The position numbers and the translations under genes are program-made. The notes beneath the pieces are model-generated. The model ran no database searches. It was not told the DNA's origin and was given only the letters and a program-made list of their open reading frames with translations. This document shows positions 19,051 through 26,691 of a stretch of 64,000 nt of DNA, piece after piece; the stretch's first letter is position 1, and every line of letters begins with the position of its first letter. The stretch covers positions 1 to 64,000 of the forward strand of contig CAJYLO010000011.1 in the NCBI GenBank assembly GCA_913776245.1, read 5' to 3'. Source of the DNA: an uncultured Chryseobacterium sp. Its GTDB lineage: Bacteria > Bacteroidota > Bacteroidia > Flavobacteriales > Weeksellaceae.

Positions 19051-19776
19051 TTACAGCTTTAATTTCTTAAAAATAAACTCTGGAATATTTCTGATGATCA
19101 TCATTATGATAGCCCAAATTGGTAAAACGTAAGCAACGTCTTTTTTATTTTTATAAGCTTTGTAAATTCCTGCAGCCGCTTTTTTGGGAGTCGCAGTCAA
19201 AGCGGGATTTAGTGGTAACCCTTCTGTCATTTTCGTGTCCATAAAACCAGGCTTGACTGTAAGAACGTGAACTTTTTTATCGAAAAGATAGTTTCTAAGT
19301 CCACTTAAATAAGCCGTTAATCCAGCTTTTGCACTTCCGTAAATAAAATTACTTTGTCTTCCTCTTTCGCCGGCAACGGATGATAAGACGATCATCGTCC
19401 CGCTACGTTTAGACTCCATTTTTCTGGCGAAGAAATTAAGTACCGGAACTAATTTAGCATAATTGACATCAATAATCTGCGCTGTATTTTCGGCGTCATA
19501 AAGTCCTTCTTCCGTTCCTAAACCGAGATAACCGGAAGCACAAAACAACAATTCGGAATTGATATTGTCTAATGTTTTATAATCGATTTCGTTCATCAGA
19601 TCCAAAGGAATAATCTCAGAATTCTGAAGAAATTTGACCTGAATATGACCGGCAAATTTCTCTGTCGTTTCCGGATTGGAACTTAACAAATAAATTATCG
19701 GAAATTTTTCTCCCTTAGCTAAACATTCTTCCACAAATGCCTGTGCTACTTCGGAATTGGAACCTAATACTATCAT
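19051..19776 (-). CDS. SDR-family reductase, DprE2-like
   Basis: NAD(P)-dependent short-chain dehydrogenase of 241 residues. The N-terminal nucleotide site is VLGSNSEVAQAF in place of the common TGxxxGIG, a variation seen in DprE2 proteins. The catalytic residues are Ser in VLSSVAGERG and YxxxK in YGSAKAG. A hydrophobic C-terminus (IWAIIMMIIRNIPEFIF) suggests membrane association. Placed with a DprE1-like oxidase and a UbiA-like phosphoribosyltransferase, it is predicted to reduce the 2'-keto intermediate during epimerisation of polyprenyl-phospho-ribose to arabinose. The start region, ATGATAGT, is duplicated 119 bp upstream. Confidence 0.87.
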   Translation of the reverse strand: MIVLGSNSEVAQAFVEECLAKGEKFPIIYLLSSNPETTEKFAGHIQVKFLQNSEIIPLDLMNEIDYKTLDNINSELLFCASGYLGLGTEEGLYDAENTAQIIDVNYAKLVPVLNFFARKMESKRSGTMIVLSSVAGERGRQSNFIYGSAKAGLTAYLSGLRNYLFDKKVHVLTVKPGFMDTKMTEGLPLNPALTATPKKAAAGIYKAYKNKKDVAYVLPIWAIIMMIIRNIPEFIFKKLKL

Positions 19777-19780
19777 TTTA

Positions 19781-19852
19781 TTAAACGCAAGTTGTGCTAA
19801 GTTTTAGTTTTTGTTTTGCTTTATGATTCGCAAAGACGCTTCGCTCATCAAA
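19781..19852. repeat. Repeat copy A (direct relative of copy B)
   Basis: A 72-bp segment that starts TTAAACGCAA and ends GACGCTTCGCTCATCAAA. It aligns over its length with copy B at 19897 (same orientation) and with the inverted copy at 20376. It sits directly upstream of the DprE2-like start codon. Confidence 0.75.
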
Positions 19853-19896
19853 ATGAGCTTTATTAAAATTTGTAAATTAAAATTAAAACTATCATT

Positions 19897-19966
19897 TTTA
19901 AACGCAATTGCGTTAAGTTTTAATTTTATTACGCTTATGGATCGCAAAGACGCTTTGCTAATCAAA
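19897..19966. repeat. Repeat copy B, left inverted arm next to the GxxExxY gene
   Basis: A 70-bp segment TTTAAACGCAA...GCAAAGACGCTTTGCTAATCAAA. It contains the palindrome AACGCAATTGCGTT. It is the inverted partner of 20376-20448 and ends 16 bp from the stop codon of the GxxExxY gene. Confidence 0.78.
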
Positions 19967-19982
19967 TAAAATAACTTTGTTT

Positions 19983-20363
19983 TTACAAACCATTGACTAT
20001 TCTTTTAACACCATTTTTGAAATAAGGAAGATTAAAATTAATAATCATTCCTAACTTATACTTTCCTAACCTCAAATAATTCAATGTTTGCGCTTCAAAT
20101 ATATATTGTCCTGATTCAGTTGCCGATTTTAATTCGATGACAACTTTATCTTCAATTAATAAATCCACTCGAAAAGCATCCTGAACAATTAAATCTTCAT
20201 ATACTATTGATAAACTTTTTTGTCTTTCAACTTTTAATCCAGCTTTCGTTAATTCATGATACAAACATTCTTCATAAACTCTTTCGTACAAACCTGTTCC
20301 AAGTTTTCTATGAATTTTCAAACCAGTATCAAAAATAATTTTTGAAATTTCATTTTCTGTCAT
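19983..20363 (-). CDS. GxxExxY protein (PD-(D/E)XK nuclease-like fold)
   Basis: Small protein of 126 residues of the GxxExxY family, named for its motif, here GLYERVYEE. The family belongs to the PDDEXK superfamily; the candidate catalytic residues are Asp and Glu-x-Lys in FRVDLLIEDKVVIELKSA. Cellular role is unknown. I choose the ATG at 20363 because the 14 residues of the longer frame are a translation of the flanking repeat arm. The gene fits tightly between inverted repeats (19897-19966 and 20376-20448) and separates two genes of an otherwise contiguous pathway, so it appears to be an insertion. Confidence 0.88.
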   Translation of the reverse strand: MTENEISKIIFDTGLKIHRKLGTGLYERVYEECLYHELTKAGLKVERQKSLSIVYEDLIVQDAFRVDLLIEDKVVIELKSATESGQYIFEAQTLNYLRLGKYKLGMIINFNLPYFKNGVKRIVNGL

Positions 20364-20375
20364 TTTGTGTTTTAT

Positions 20376-20448
20376 TTTGATGAGCGAAGCGTCTTTGCGA
20401 ATCAATTATAGTAAAATCAAATATAATCTTTGCGCAATTTGCGTTTAA
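20376..20448. repeat. Right inverted arm next to the GxxExxY gene
   Basis: A 73-bp segment TTTGATGAGCGAAGCGTCTTTGCG...GCGCAATTTGCGTTTAA, the inverted relative of copies A and B. Its outer end overlaps the stop codon of the DprE1-like gene, and its inner end lies 12 bp from the GxxExxY start. Confidence 0.78.
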
Positions 20449-21764
20449 TTACCTCCACTCAAAATTCTCTTGTGTTGTAAGGAAACAAATTTGGAAGAAT
20501 TGACATTCTCAAGATAATTGGTAAGCGAAGACCTGCTCATACTGTCTTTCGTCAAATAAATTCTGCCTCCGAAATTTTCCACGATGGTGTCTAGCTGATC
20601 TACCAGCTTTTTCAATCCTTTGTTCACTTTAAAATCCAAAGCCAATGTATAACCTTCTTTCGGAAAAGAGTTGTAAGCCAGCGGATTATCCTTCCCAAAC
20701 AACTTCAAAACAGCGAGGAAAGATCCATTTCCGCTTTTGGCAATCGTGTCAAGAATCTGCCGCATTCCTTCTTTTCCGTTCTCTTTCGGAATTACCATTT
20801 GGTATTGGATAAATCCGCTTTTACCGTAGATTTTGTTCCAGTCATTGATGACATCTAACGGATAGAAAAACGTTTCATAATCAATAAAATTATTGACCTG
20901 TTTCTTGGTTTGTTTGTTATAATAAAGGAAATTGAAGATTTTGATTGTCAAAGCATTCAGAACAAATCCGGGAAAATAGAACGGAACAGTCGGTTTGAAT
21001 TTTTCCTTTAATTTCAAAGATTTATTCTGAAGATTGGATGGCAATTCAGCTTTCAGAGCGTGTTCACCTCTCATCAAAATTGAGCGACCCAGATTTTTTC
21101 CCTTCTGGAAGCAATCGATCCAGGCCACATTATAAGTCCAGTCTTCACTCTCATCAAACAACTGGAAAACCTCATCCAGATTTTCTGCTTTGATACTTTC
21201 TTGTCTGATATAAGCCGACTCTATATTTTTCAGTTTGAATTTAGCTGAGAGAATAATTCCCGTTAAACCCATTCCTCCGATTGTTGCCCAAAATTTATCC
21301 TGATTTTCTTCACGGGAACAAGTAATAACATCAGAATTTTCATTTAATAATTTAAATTCGGTTACATATTCTGAAAAACAGCCTTCAGCGTGATGATTTT
21401 TACCGTGAACGTCCGAAGCAATTGCGCCACCTATAGAAATGAATTTAGTCCCTGGCGTGACATAAAGGAAGTAACCTTGCGGAACTGAAACTTCGAGGAC
21501 TTCGGAAAGCAGAACGCCCGATTCACATTCTATTATTCCATTGATCCTGTCGAATGAAATGAATTTATTGAGTCTTTTGGTTGAGAAAATATGTTCGCCA
21601 AGAGAAGCATCGCCATAGCAGCGGCCATTTCCTCTGGCAATCACTTCATTATTTTCTCTTACGAATTGTTTGATCTTAGAAAGAGAATCATCCGACTTCA
21701 TTTCTTTTTCTACAACAGGAAAATTTCCCCAGTTTGTAACTTTCTGAACAAAATTCGGTTTCAT
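20445..21764 (-). CDS. FAD-binding oxidoreductase, DprE1-like
   Basis: FAD-dependent oxidase of 439 residues related to decaprenylphosphoryl-beta-D-ribose 2'-epimerase subunit DprE1. FAD-domain motifs are ARGNGRCYGD, GGAIASDVHGKNHH (the HGKNHH signature is characteristic of DprE1) and GGMGLTGII. Predicted role: oxidise the 2'-OH of polyprenyl-phospho-ribose, with the DprE2-like reductase completing the epimerisation. In the segment that aligns with the mycobacterial VCVDF, the residue equivalent to Cys387 is alanine (LALDF). It is the second gene of a leftward cluster, 81 bp after the UbiA-like gene. Confidence 0.9.
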   Translation of the reverse strand: MKPNFVQKVTNWGNFPVVEKEMKSDDSLSKIKQFVRENNEVIARGNGRCYGDASLGEHIFSTKRLNKFISFDRINGIIECESGVLLSEVLEVSVPQGYFLYVTPGTKFISIGGAIASDVHGKNHHAEGCFSEYVTEFKLLNENSDVITCSREENQDKFWATIGGMGLTGIILSAKFKLKNIESAYIRQESIKAENLDEVFQLFDESEDWTYNVAWIDCFQKGKNLGRSILMRGEHALKAELPSNLQNKSLKLKEKFKPTVPFYFPGFVLNALTIKIFNFLYYNKQTKKQVNNFIDYETFFYPLDVINDWNKIYGKSGFIQYQMVIPKENGKEGMRQILDTIAKSGNGSFLAVLKLFGKDNPLAYNSFPKEGYTLALDFKVNKGLKKLVDQLDTIVENFGGRIYLTKDSMSRSSLTNYLENVNSSKFVSLQHKRILSGGN

Positions 21765-21845
21765 CTGCGTATATTTTTTTTTGTACGATGCAATCGCATC
21801 AAGTTTTTCATCATCATTTGTTTGTTAATTAAGATAGCAATTTCA

Positions 21846-22730
21846 TTACTTAAAATAAATCTGCAAAAGGAAAACGATAACCCACAAAACAATTGTTATC
21901 TGGATATACCGGTCCTTATAAACAATTTTGGTTGGTGACTCAGTCTTATTGTAAACCAATGTCTGCTGAAGATATCTCAGGAAAGCAAAAACCACAAAAA
22001 TCACCGTGTAAAAAACACGAGGGTGAAATCTTGCCTGCACTTCCGGTGAAAGTGTGAACATCAGATAACAGATTATTGCTAAAGTACAGCTGATAGACAA
22101 TGCAATATCCGCAAACTGAACGTTATAACCATCCAAAGCCTTTCTGGTTTTTCCGGAAACCTGCGCATTAATCAACTCACCTCTTCTTTTCCCGATTGCC
22201 AATACCAATGCTAAAACAAATGTGAGCAAAATAGCCCAATTGGTAACTATAATTCCTGTAACATAGCCGCCTGCTAAAACCCTGAGTACAAAACCAACCG
22301 CAATGATACAGATATCAACAATGGCAACGTGTTTCAGCTTAAAAGTATAGAAAATATTCAGAATAAAATAGGTCGCAATAATAACACCGAATTTCCAGAA
22401 ATTGACCTGAAAAATATAGTTGCCTATAAAAATTGATGTTACTGACAAAAGGATCAATATCCCGAATAAAAATTTTGCTCCCAGCTTGGAGACTGCTCCA
22501 CTCGCCAAAGGTCTGTTCTTTTTTTCAGGATGTTTTTTGTCCGACTCTATATCAAAATAATCGTTCAGTATATATATTGAACTTGCTGTGAATGAAAATA
22601 CAAAAAACGCAAACACACTCTCATAGAAAAGATGCGCGTTCATAATATTGCCGGAAAAAAACAATGGTGCAAAAACGAATAAGTTTTTTACCCATTGTTC
22701 TACACGCATTAATTTTAAATAATTTTTCAT
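21846..22730 (-). CDS. UbiA-family prenyltransferase, polyprenyl-phosphate phosphoribosyltransferase-like
   Basis: Polytopic membrane enzyme of 294 residues with about nine helices. The first Asp-rich motif is NDYFDIESDKKHPEKKNRPL, the form found in decaprenyl-phosphate 5-phosphoribosyltransferases (Rv3806c type), where HPxKxxRP distinguishes them from quinone-type UbiA proteins. The second motif is YTFKLKHVAIVDI followed by GFVLRVLAGG. Predicted reaction: PRPP plus polyprenyl phosphate gives polyprenyl-phosphoryl-5-phosphoribose. I set the start at 22730 because a good promoter (22751-22781) lies between it and the longer frame's start at 22781. First gene of the DPA-like cluster. Confidence 0.9.
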   Translation of the reverse strand: MKNYLKLMRVEQWVKNLFVFAPLFFSGNIMNAHLFYESVFAFFVFSFTASSIYILNDYFDIESDKKHPEKKNRPLASGAVSKLGAKFLFGILILLSVTSIFIGNYIFQVNFWKFGVIIATYFILNIFYTFKLKHVAIVDICIIAVGFVLRVLAGGYVTGIIVTNWAILLTFVLALVLAIGKRRGELINAQVSGKTRKALDGYNVQFADIALSISCTLAIICYLMFTLSPEVQARFHPRVFYTVIFVVFAFLRYLQQTLVYNKTESPTKIVYKDRYIQITIVLWVIVFLLQIYFK

Positions 22731-22750
22731 CCCATGTTTCAATAATCCTA

Positions 22751-22781
22751 CAAAAGTAGCATTAAAATAAAAAAACCGCAA
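22751..22781 (-). promoter_or_regulatory. Promoter of the DPA-like cluster
   Basis: On the minus strand TTG (22781-22779), 20 bp, then TACTTTTG (22758-22751) match the Bacteroidota consensus. It overlaps the terminator hairpin of the preceding OmpA-family gene. Confidence 0.65.
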
Positions 22782-22791
22782 ATTGCGGTTT
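22773..22791 (-). terminator. Terminator of the OmpA-family gene
   Basis: AAACCGCAA and TTGCGGTTT form a short strong hairpin followed on the minus strand by a run of T, 33 bp past the stop codon. Confidence 0.8.
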
Positions 22792-22823
22792 ATTTATTAT
22801 TGAAGGTATGAGAAAAATTCCGA

Positions 22824-23513
22824 TTAATTTCCGGATTTTGCATCATTGATCATTTTCTCATTTGCCGTAATTGCAAATTCTACTCTTCTGTTTTTAGCTC
22901 TTCCAGCATCTGTATCGTTGGAAGCAATCGGGCTTGACTTTCCAAGACCTTCTGTAAACATTCTTGACGCTGAAATGCCGTTAGCAACAAAATAGTTTTT
23001 AACTGCTGCAGCTCTTTGAGAAGAGATTCTAAGGTTTACCGCATCACTTCCGATACTATCGGTGTGACCATAAATATTAATATTGGTGTCCGGATTGTTT
23101 TTAAGAACAGTAACCAGTTTATCTAAGTTGGTTTTTGCTAATGGAGTCAGATTGGCAGAGTTAAAATCAAAATTCACCGTATTTTCATTAAGTGTAACTT
23201 TGATACCTTCGCCTACTCTTTCAACTTCAGCACCTGGCAACGTTTCTTTAATTTCTTTGGCCTGTTTATCCATTTTATTACCGATAACGCCACCGGCAAC
23301 ACCACCAACAACACCACCCAAAACGGCTCCAAGTGGCGCATTACCACCTTTACCGATATTGTTTCCCAGGATTCCTCCGATTACAGCACCGGCTGCAGTA
23401 CCGATTACAGCACCTTTCTGAGTATTATTAGCATTCTGAACCGCTTCACAACTTGTCAGCAATAAAGAACCTGAGATAAAAAATGCTGCGATGTTTAGTT
23501 TATTTATTTTCAT
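22824..23513 (-). CDS. OmpA-family lipoprotein with glycine-zipper segment
   Basis: Outer-membrane lipoprotein of 229 residues. The signal peptide ends in the lipobox LLTSC (Cys about 22). A glycine-zipper region (about 35-85; GAVIGGILGNNIG, GAVLGGVVGGVAGGVIG) may form a membrane-inserted hairpin. The C-terminal OmpA-like domain (about 110-220) binds peptidoglycan; its signatures are NFDFNSANLTPLAKTNLDKL, IYGHTDSIG, ISSQRAAAVKNYF and RAKNRRVEFAI. Likely role: tether the outer membrane to peptidoglycan. It follows the lipocalin-like gene by 13 bp, so the two are cotranscribed. Confidence 0.93.
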   Translation of the reverse strand: MKINKLNIAAFFISGSLLLTSCEAVQNANNTQKGAVIGTAAGAVIGGILGNNIGKGGNAPLGAVLGGVVGGVAGGVIGNKMDKQAKEIKETLPGAEVERVGEGIKVTLNENTVNFDFNSANLTPLAKTNLDKLVTVLKNNPDTNINIYGHTDSIGSDAVNLRISSQRAAAVKNYFVANGISASRMFTEGLGKSSPIASNDTDAGRAKNRRVEFAITANEKMINDAKSGN

Positions 23514-23526
23514 TTTAAAGTGTTTA

Positions 23527-24024
23527 TTATTTATCTTTTCTTACAAAATTATATCTGATATCCATTGGTTTTCCGTCTGCTGTTACAGATTGTACCAAAG
23601 TGAAGGAATCTGCGGTCGGATTTTCCAGCATAAGCTTATAGCCGGCAAGAACTCTTTTAGCTTTTTCTCCGTCTGCTACTTTTTTAATAGATACTACACT
23701 ATTCTTATCTACGCTGAAAGTGATCGCCTGAATTTTTGACGGGCATCCATTTTCTCCGTGCAATGTGTAAGTTCCCGTATAATTATTCGGGATCAGCGTC
23801 CAGGAACTTCCAACGAAGCAATTGATACTTGCCCCTTCATCAAATGGTTTTACGGAGTAGTTTCTGTCATAGTCAATATTGGAAATATCCCACTGACCTT
23901 TTAGTTTCATTACATCTGAACGAAGGGCCTGCGCTTCGCCGGCACTCACGCCACTTTTATTGGACGAGCAGGAAGTTGCTACTAAAGCTGTACCTAACAT
24001 TCCTAAAAAAATTAATTTTCTCAT
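23527..24024 (-). CDS. Lipocalin-like lipoprotein
   Basis: Predicted lipoprotein of 165 residues with lipobox VATSC (Cys about 19). The mature part begins with KLKGQWDIS, resembling the GxW motif at the first strand of lipocalin-like domains, followed by a beta-rich sequence with two cysteines (SINCF and NGCPS) that could form a disulfide. The ligand is unknown. It is the first gene of a two-gene unit with the OmpA-family lipoprotein; a terminator of the preceding subtilase gene separates it from that gene. Confidence 0.8.
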   Translation of the reverse strand: MRKLIFLGMLGTALVATSCSSNKSGVSAGEAQALRSDVMKLKGQWDISNIDYDRNYSVKPFDEGASINCFVGSSWTLIPNNYTGTYTLHGENGCPSKIQAITFSVDKNSVVSIKKVADGEKAKRVLAGYKLMLENPTADSFTLVQSVTADGKPMDIRYNFVRKDK

Positions 24025-24086
24025 AGTTTTATATTTACAGCTAAATTATTATAAAAAATTATGCCAAAGGGTAAAAACAAAAAAAA

Positions 24087-24103
24087 TCTGAGAGTATCTC
24101 AGA
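24087..24103 (-). terminator. Terminator of the subtilase gene
   Basis: TCTGAGA and TCTCAGA form a 7-bp stem with a 3-nt loop, extended by A/T pairs; T runs follow on either strand. It lies 24 bp after the subtilase stop. Confidence 0.82.
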
Positions 24104-24126
24104 CTTTTTTTGTTATGGTATTGCTA

Positions 24127-25812
24127 TTAAAGTTTGGTTTTGTCAATAGCTTTATGCGGCTTTTGCTTTTTTACAGGTTTTTTAGTCGATTTTGTAGGCA
24201 TATCAGCTTTATAAAAATTCTTATAGGCATATTCTGCTGCTTTGGCAACATCAATTACGCCTGCAGATCTGGAAAGATTTTCGAATCCGTTATTGGTACT
24301 TGCATTGGTTGTCTTAACCAATGACTCAATGATCTGTTCAGGTTTCAGATTGGGCATGTAAGCCAATAAAACCGCTGATGCACCAGCAACAACCGGCGAT
24401 GCCATAGAAGTTCCCTGCAAATATTCATATTTTCCGTCCGGAACGGTGGAATAGATCTCAGAACCCGGCGCAAAAACATCCACCATTTTCTTATCATAGT
24501 TTGAAAAGCTTGATTTCAAAGCGTTGGCATCATTCGTATTAGAGCCTACAACTATCATATTACTGATAAACGGCTTTTCATCAGAAGTAGATTTGAAGTT
24601 AGTAGGAAAATACTGATGTTCCGCTATATCCTCGTTTTCATTACCAGCAGCTTTCACTAAAAGTACGCCTTTGCTTTCCGCATATTTGAAGGCATCCCAC
24701 ACCACATTTTTACCAGGCGAAACAGGCTTTCCAAAACTCATATTAAGGATTTTTGCACCATTGTCCACAGCGTAACGGATCGCATTTGCAACATCTTTAT
24801 CTCTCTCATCACCATCCGGAACGGCTCTGACCGTCATGATCTTTGCAACTCTGGAAGCAACTCCATATTGCGGCTCAGAACCATTCGCCAAACCGGCAAT
24901 AATTCCTGCAACGTGTGTTCCGTGCTTTGCATCCGGACCTTCGTAATGATTGTTTCCATAATTTTTTTCGGAATAATCATCATAATTATCCCCAACAATT
25001 TCTTTTCTCGGATCAAAGTCCAGATTGTAGCCTTTTTCCGCTTGAGGCGTGAAGTAATCCAGCGCTTCCTTCATCTGCCCTTCCATGTAAGTTTTAACTT
25101 CTGAAGCCGGCTTGCCTGCAACCTGAGGATCATTCGCAACCTGAGCCAGAACCTGCATTGCCATAGCTTCCTGCTGGGTGGAAGGTTTAATGGCGGCCAG
25201 GTTTTCTTTAGTTAAGGTTTTATCTCCCAATAATTTCACCATATCCGGGATAGAATTATTGATCATCGTGTAAAGCTGCACATTCTGCTTTGCTTCCTGA
25301 CTCTTTTTAGTGAAAATCTCTTTGGACTTCATATACATTGCAAATTCCTCCGGCATTTTAGCCTGGTTTTCTTTATTCTCTGCAGAGTCCGTTCCTTCGA
25401 AAACTGATTGGTACTTTTTCACCACTCTTGTGACTTCCATATTATCTACATCAATGTCACCGTTTTTACCGCCTAGAAAATTCCAGCCGTAAACATCATC
25501 AACATACCCGTTTCCGTCGTCATCTTTTCCGTTGTTCGGAATCTCATTCGGGTTTTTCCACATATTTTTTGCCAATCCCGGATGATCTACTTCCACTCCG
25601 CTATCCAAGACGCCTACAACTACAGTTTTCGGCTTTAATCCTTTTGACTCCAGGAATTTGTAAGCATTTTCCGTATTGACACCATACACTTTCGTTGTGG
25701 CGTAATCTTTATGATACCATGTTTTCTGGTCTTTATCATTCGGACTTGCTGCCTGCGCTGCAATCGTTGCAAAACCTGCGTAGAATGCTGCCGCTATTAA
25801 TATTTTTTTCAT
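24127..25812 (-). CDS. S8 family serine peptidase (subtilase)
   Basis: Secreted subtilisin-like protease of 561 residues. Signal peptide about 1-21 (AAQA-A). The catalytic triad is visible: Asp70 in GVLDSGVEVDHPG, His in HGTHVAGIIAG, and Ser in GTSMASPVVAGAS; the oxyanion Asn is in KAAGNENED. More than 200 residues, including a helical, charged stretch, separate the Asp and His motifs, a large insertion compared with classical subtilisins. There is no T9SS sorting domain; the protein instead ends in a lysine-rich tail (KSTKKPVKKQK), so it is probably periplasmic or envelope-bound. Transcribed as a single gene. Confidence 0.94.
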   Translation of the reverse strand: MKKILIAAAFYAGFATIAAQAASPNDKDQKTWYHKDYATTKVYGVNTENAYKFLESKGLKPKTVVVGVLDSGVEVDHPGLAKNMWKNPNEIPNNGKDDDGNGYVDDVYGWNFLGGKNGDIDVDNMEVTRVVKKYQSVFEGTDSAENKENQAKMPEEFAMYMKSKEIFTKKSQEAKQNVQLYTMINNSIPDMVKLLGDKTLTKENLAAIKPSTQQEAMAMQVLAQVANDPQVAGKPASEVKTYMEGQMKEALDYFTPQAEKGYNLDFDPRKEIVGDNYDDYSEKNYGNNHYEGPDAKHGTHVAGIIAGLANGSEPQYGVASRVAKIMTVRAVPDGDERDKDVANAIRYAVDNGAKILNMSFGKPVSPGKNVVWDAFKYAESKGVLLVKAAGNENEDIAEHQYFPTNFKSTSDEKPFISNMIVVGSNTNDANALKSSFSNYDKKMVDVFAPGSEIYSTVPDGKYEYLQGTSMASPVVAGASAVLLAYMPNLKPEQIIESLVKTTNASTNNGFENLSRSAGVIDVAKAAEYAYKNFYKADMPTKSTKKPVKKQKPHKAIDKTKL

Positions 25813-25870
25813 ATTAAATTATTTATTTAGTTCAATTATTACAGATTGTAGAAATAGACTATTCTGAATA

Positions 25871-26488
25871 TTAACTGAGTTTGATATTTTTGATATAAGT
25901 CATACTTTCCGGCCCAATGTTACAAAGCAAATCCAAAATTGAAAGGTCTTTTATAAAACCATATTTATCTGAAAAGCTCTGGTAATAATCTTCCATTTGA
26001 TAGTTCGACTCAGATTTTGCTGAGAATTGTTCCCTTAAATCCTGAGCGTCGGGCTGTTTGATATATTCTTCCGTCAGCTGAAAATCTTTTTCTGTTTTCA
26101 GGATCTGAAGAATTACTTTGATCGTTTTAAGATCGAATTCCAGAAGTGAGCTGATTTTTTCATCATAAATTGATTGCAGTCTGTCTTCGTAAAACTCGAA
26201 ATATGGCGTACTCTGATACGCTGTTTTGATAGACTTCCAGTGTAGCTTTTGCCAGTCTTCCGAATAAGAAATTTCGATATCTCTCATTTCCCGCTTTCCG
26301 TTGTGTTTTATGGGAATGATGAGCGGTAATTTTCCGTTTGCGCCATAAATTGCAGCACGGTTTCTGTAGGTCTGCTTCGGAAAGTTTTCGAATTGCTCCA
26401 GAGAAATATGATTGTCTTCATCTAAAAATATAGAGAACCAGGAAATTGGCGGAAGGTAAAATATCGGTAAAAGAATTCTGTTTTTCAT
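25871..26488 (-). CDS. WbqC-family protein
   Basis: Protein of 205 residues of the WbqC-like family, found in diverse polysaccharide loci but of unproven function. It begins MKNRILLPIFYLPPISWF and contains the family-like segments QTYRNRAAIYGANG, LIIPI and HWKSIKTAYQSTPYF. No signal peptide or membrane segment is present. I choose the ATG at 26488 because a -7 promoter element (26513-26520) overlaps the longer frame's start. It lies downstream of lepB in the same orientation but is separated by a structured repeat element and has its own promoter. Confidence 0.87.
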   Translation of the reverse strand: MKNRILLPIFYLPPISWFSIFLDEDNHISLEQFENFPKQTYRNRAAIYGANGKLPLIIPIKHNGKREMRDIEISYSEDWQKLHWKSIKTAYQSTPYFEFYEDRLQSIYDEKISSLLEFDLKTIKVILQILKTEKDFQLTEEYIKQPDAQDLREQFSAKSESNYQMEDYYQSFSDKYGFIKDLSILDLLCNIGPESMTYIKNIKLS

Positions 26489-26512
26489 TATTTTTATTAA
26501 AAAAAACTTTGC

Positions 26513-26520
26513 CAAAGATA
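26513..26520 (-). promoter_or_regulatory. -7 promoter element of the WbqC-family gene
   Basis: On the minus strand this reads TATCTTTG, matching TAnnTTTG, 24 bp before the chosen start. Confidence 0.55.
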
Positions 26521-26565
26521 ATAAACCTCTGGCAAAGTGCTGTATTGTTATTTTGAAACTGAAAG

Positions 26566-26681
26566 CTCATAGCCCCGATAGAAGCGGCATCCTTTTTTGT
26601 TTTTTGTATGTCCTCACTTTATTTGGAATAGCAAACCTTGTGAAAAAACAAAAAAGATATAGCGGATAGCGGGATTAAGCT
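26566..26681. repeat. Structured hairpin element, copy 1 (downstream of lepB)
   Basis: Head AGCCCCGATAGAAGCGG (26571-26587), a perfect 14-bp inverted repeat CTTTTTTGTTTTTT / AAAAAACAAAAAAG (26592-26605 and 26643-26656), and tail AGCGGATAGCGGGATTAAGC (26661-26680). The tail ends 11 bp from the lepB stop codon. The head and tail are GC-richer than the surroundings. The same architecture recurs at 56011-56134. Confidence 0.7.
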
Positions 26682-26691
26682 TCTGAAAAAA

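Noticed and set aside
20364..20405. Longer N-terminus of the GxxExxY protein
   Set aside because: The additional 14 codons are a translation of the inverted repeat arm (GATTCGCAAAGACGC...), not family sequence.
22731..22781. Longer N-terminus of the UbiA-like protein
   Set aside because: The extension would overlap both a terminator hairpin and a good promoter; the shorter start gives the typical N-terminus.
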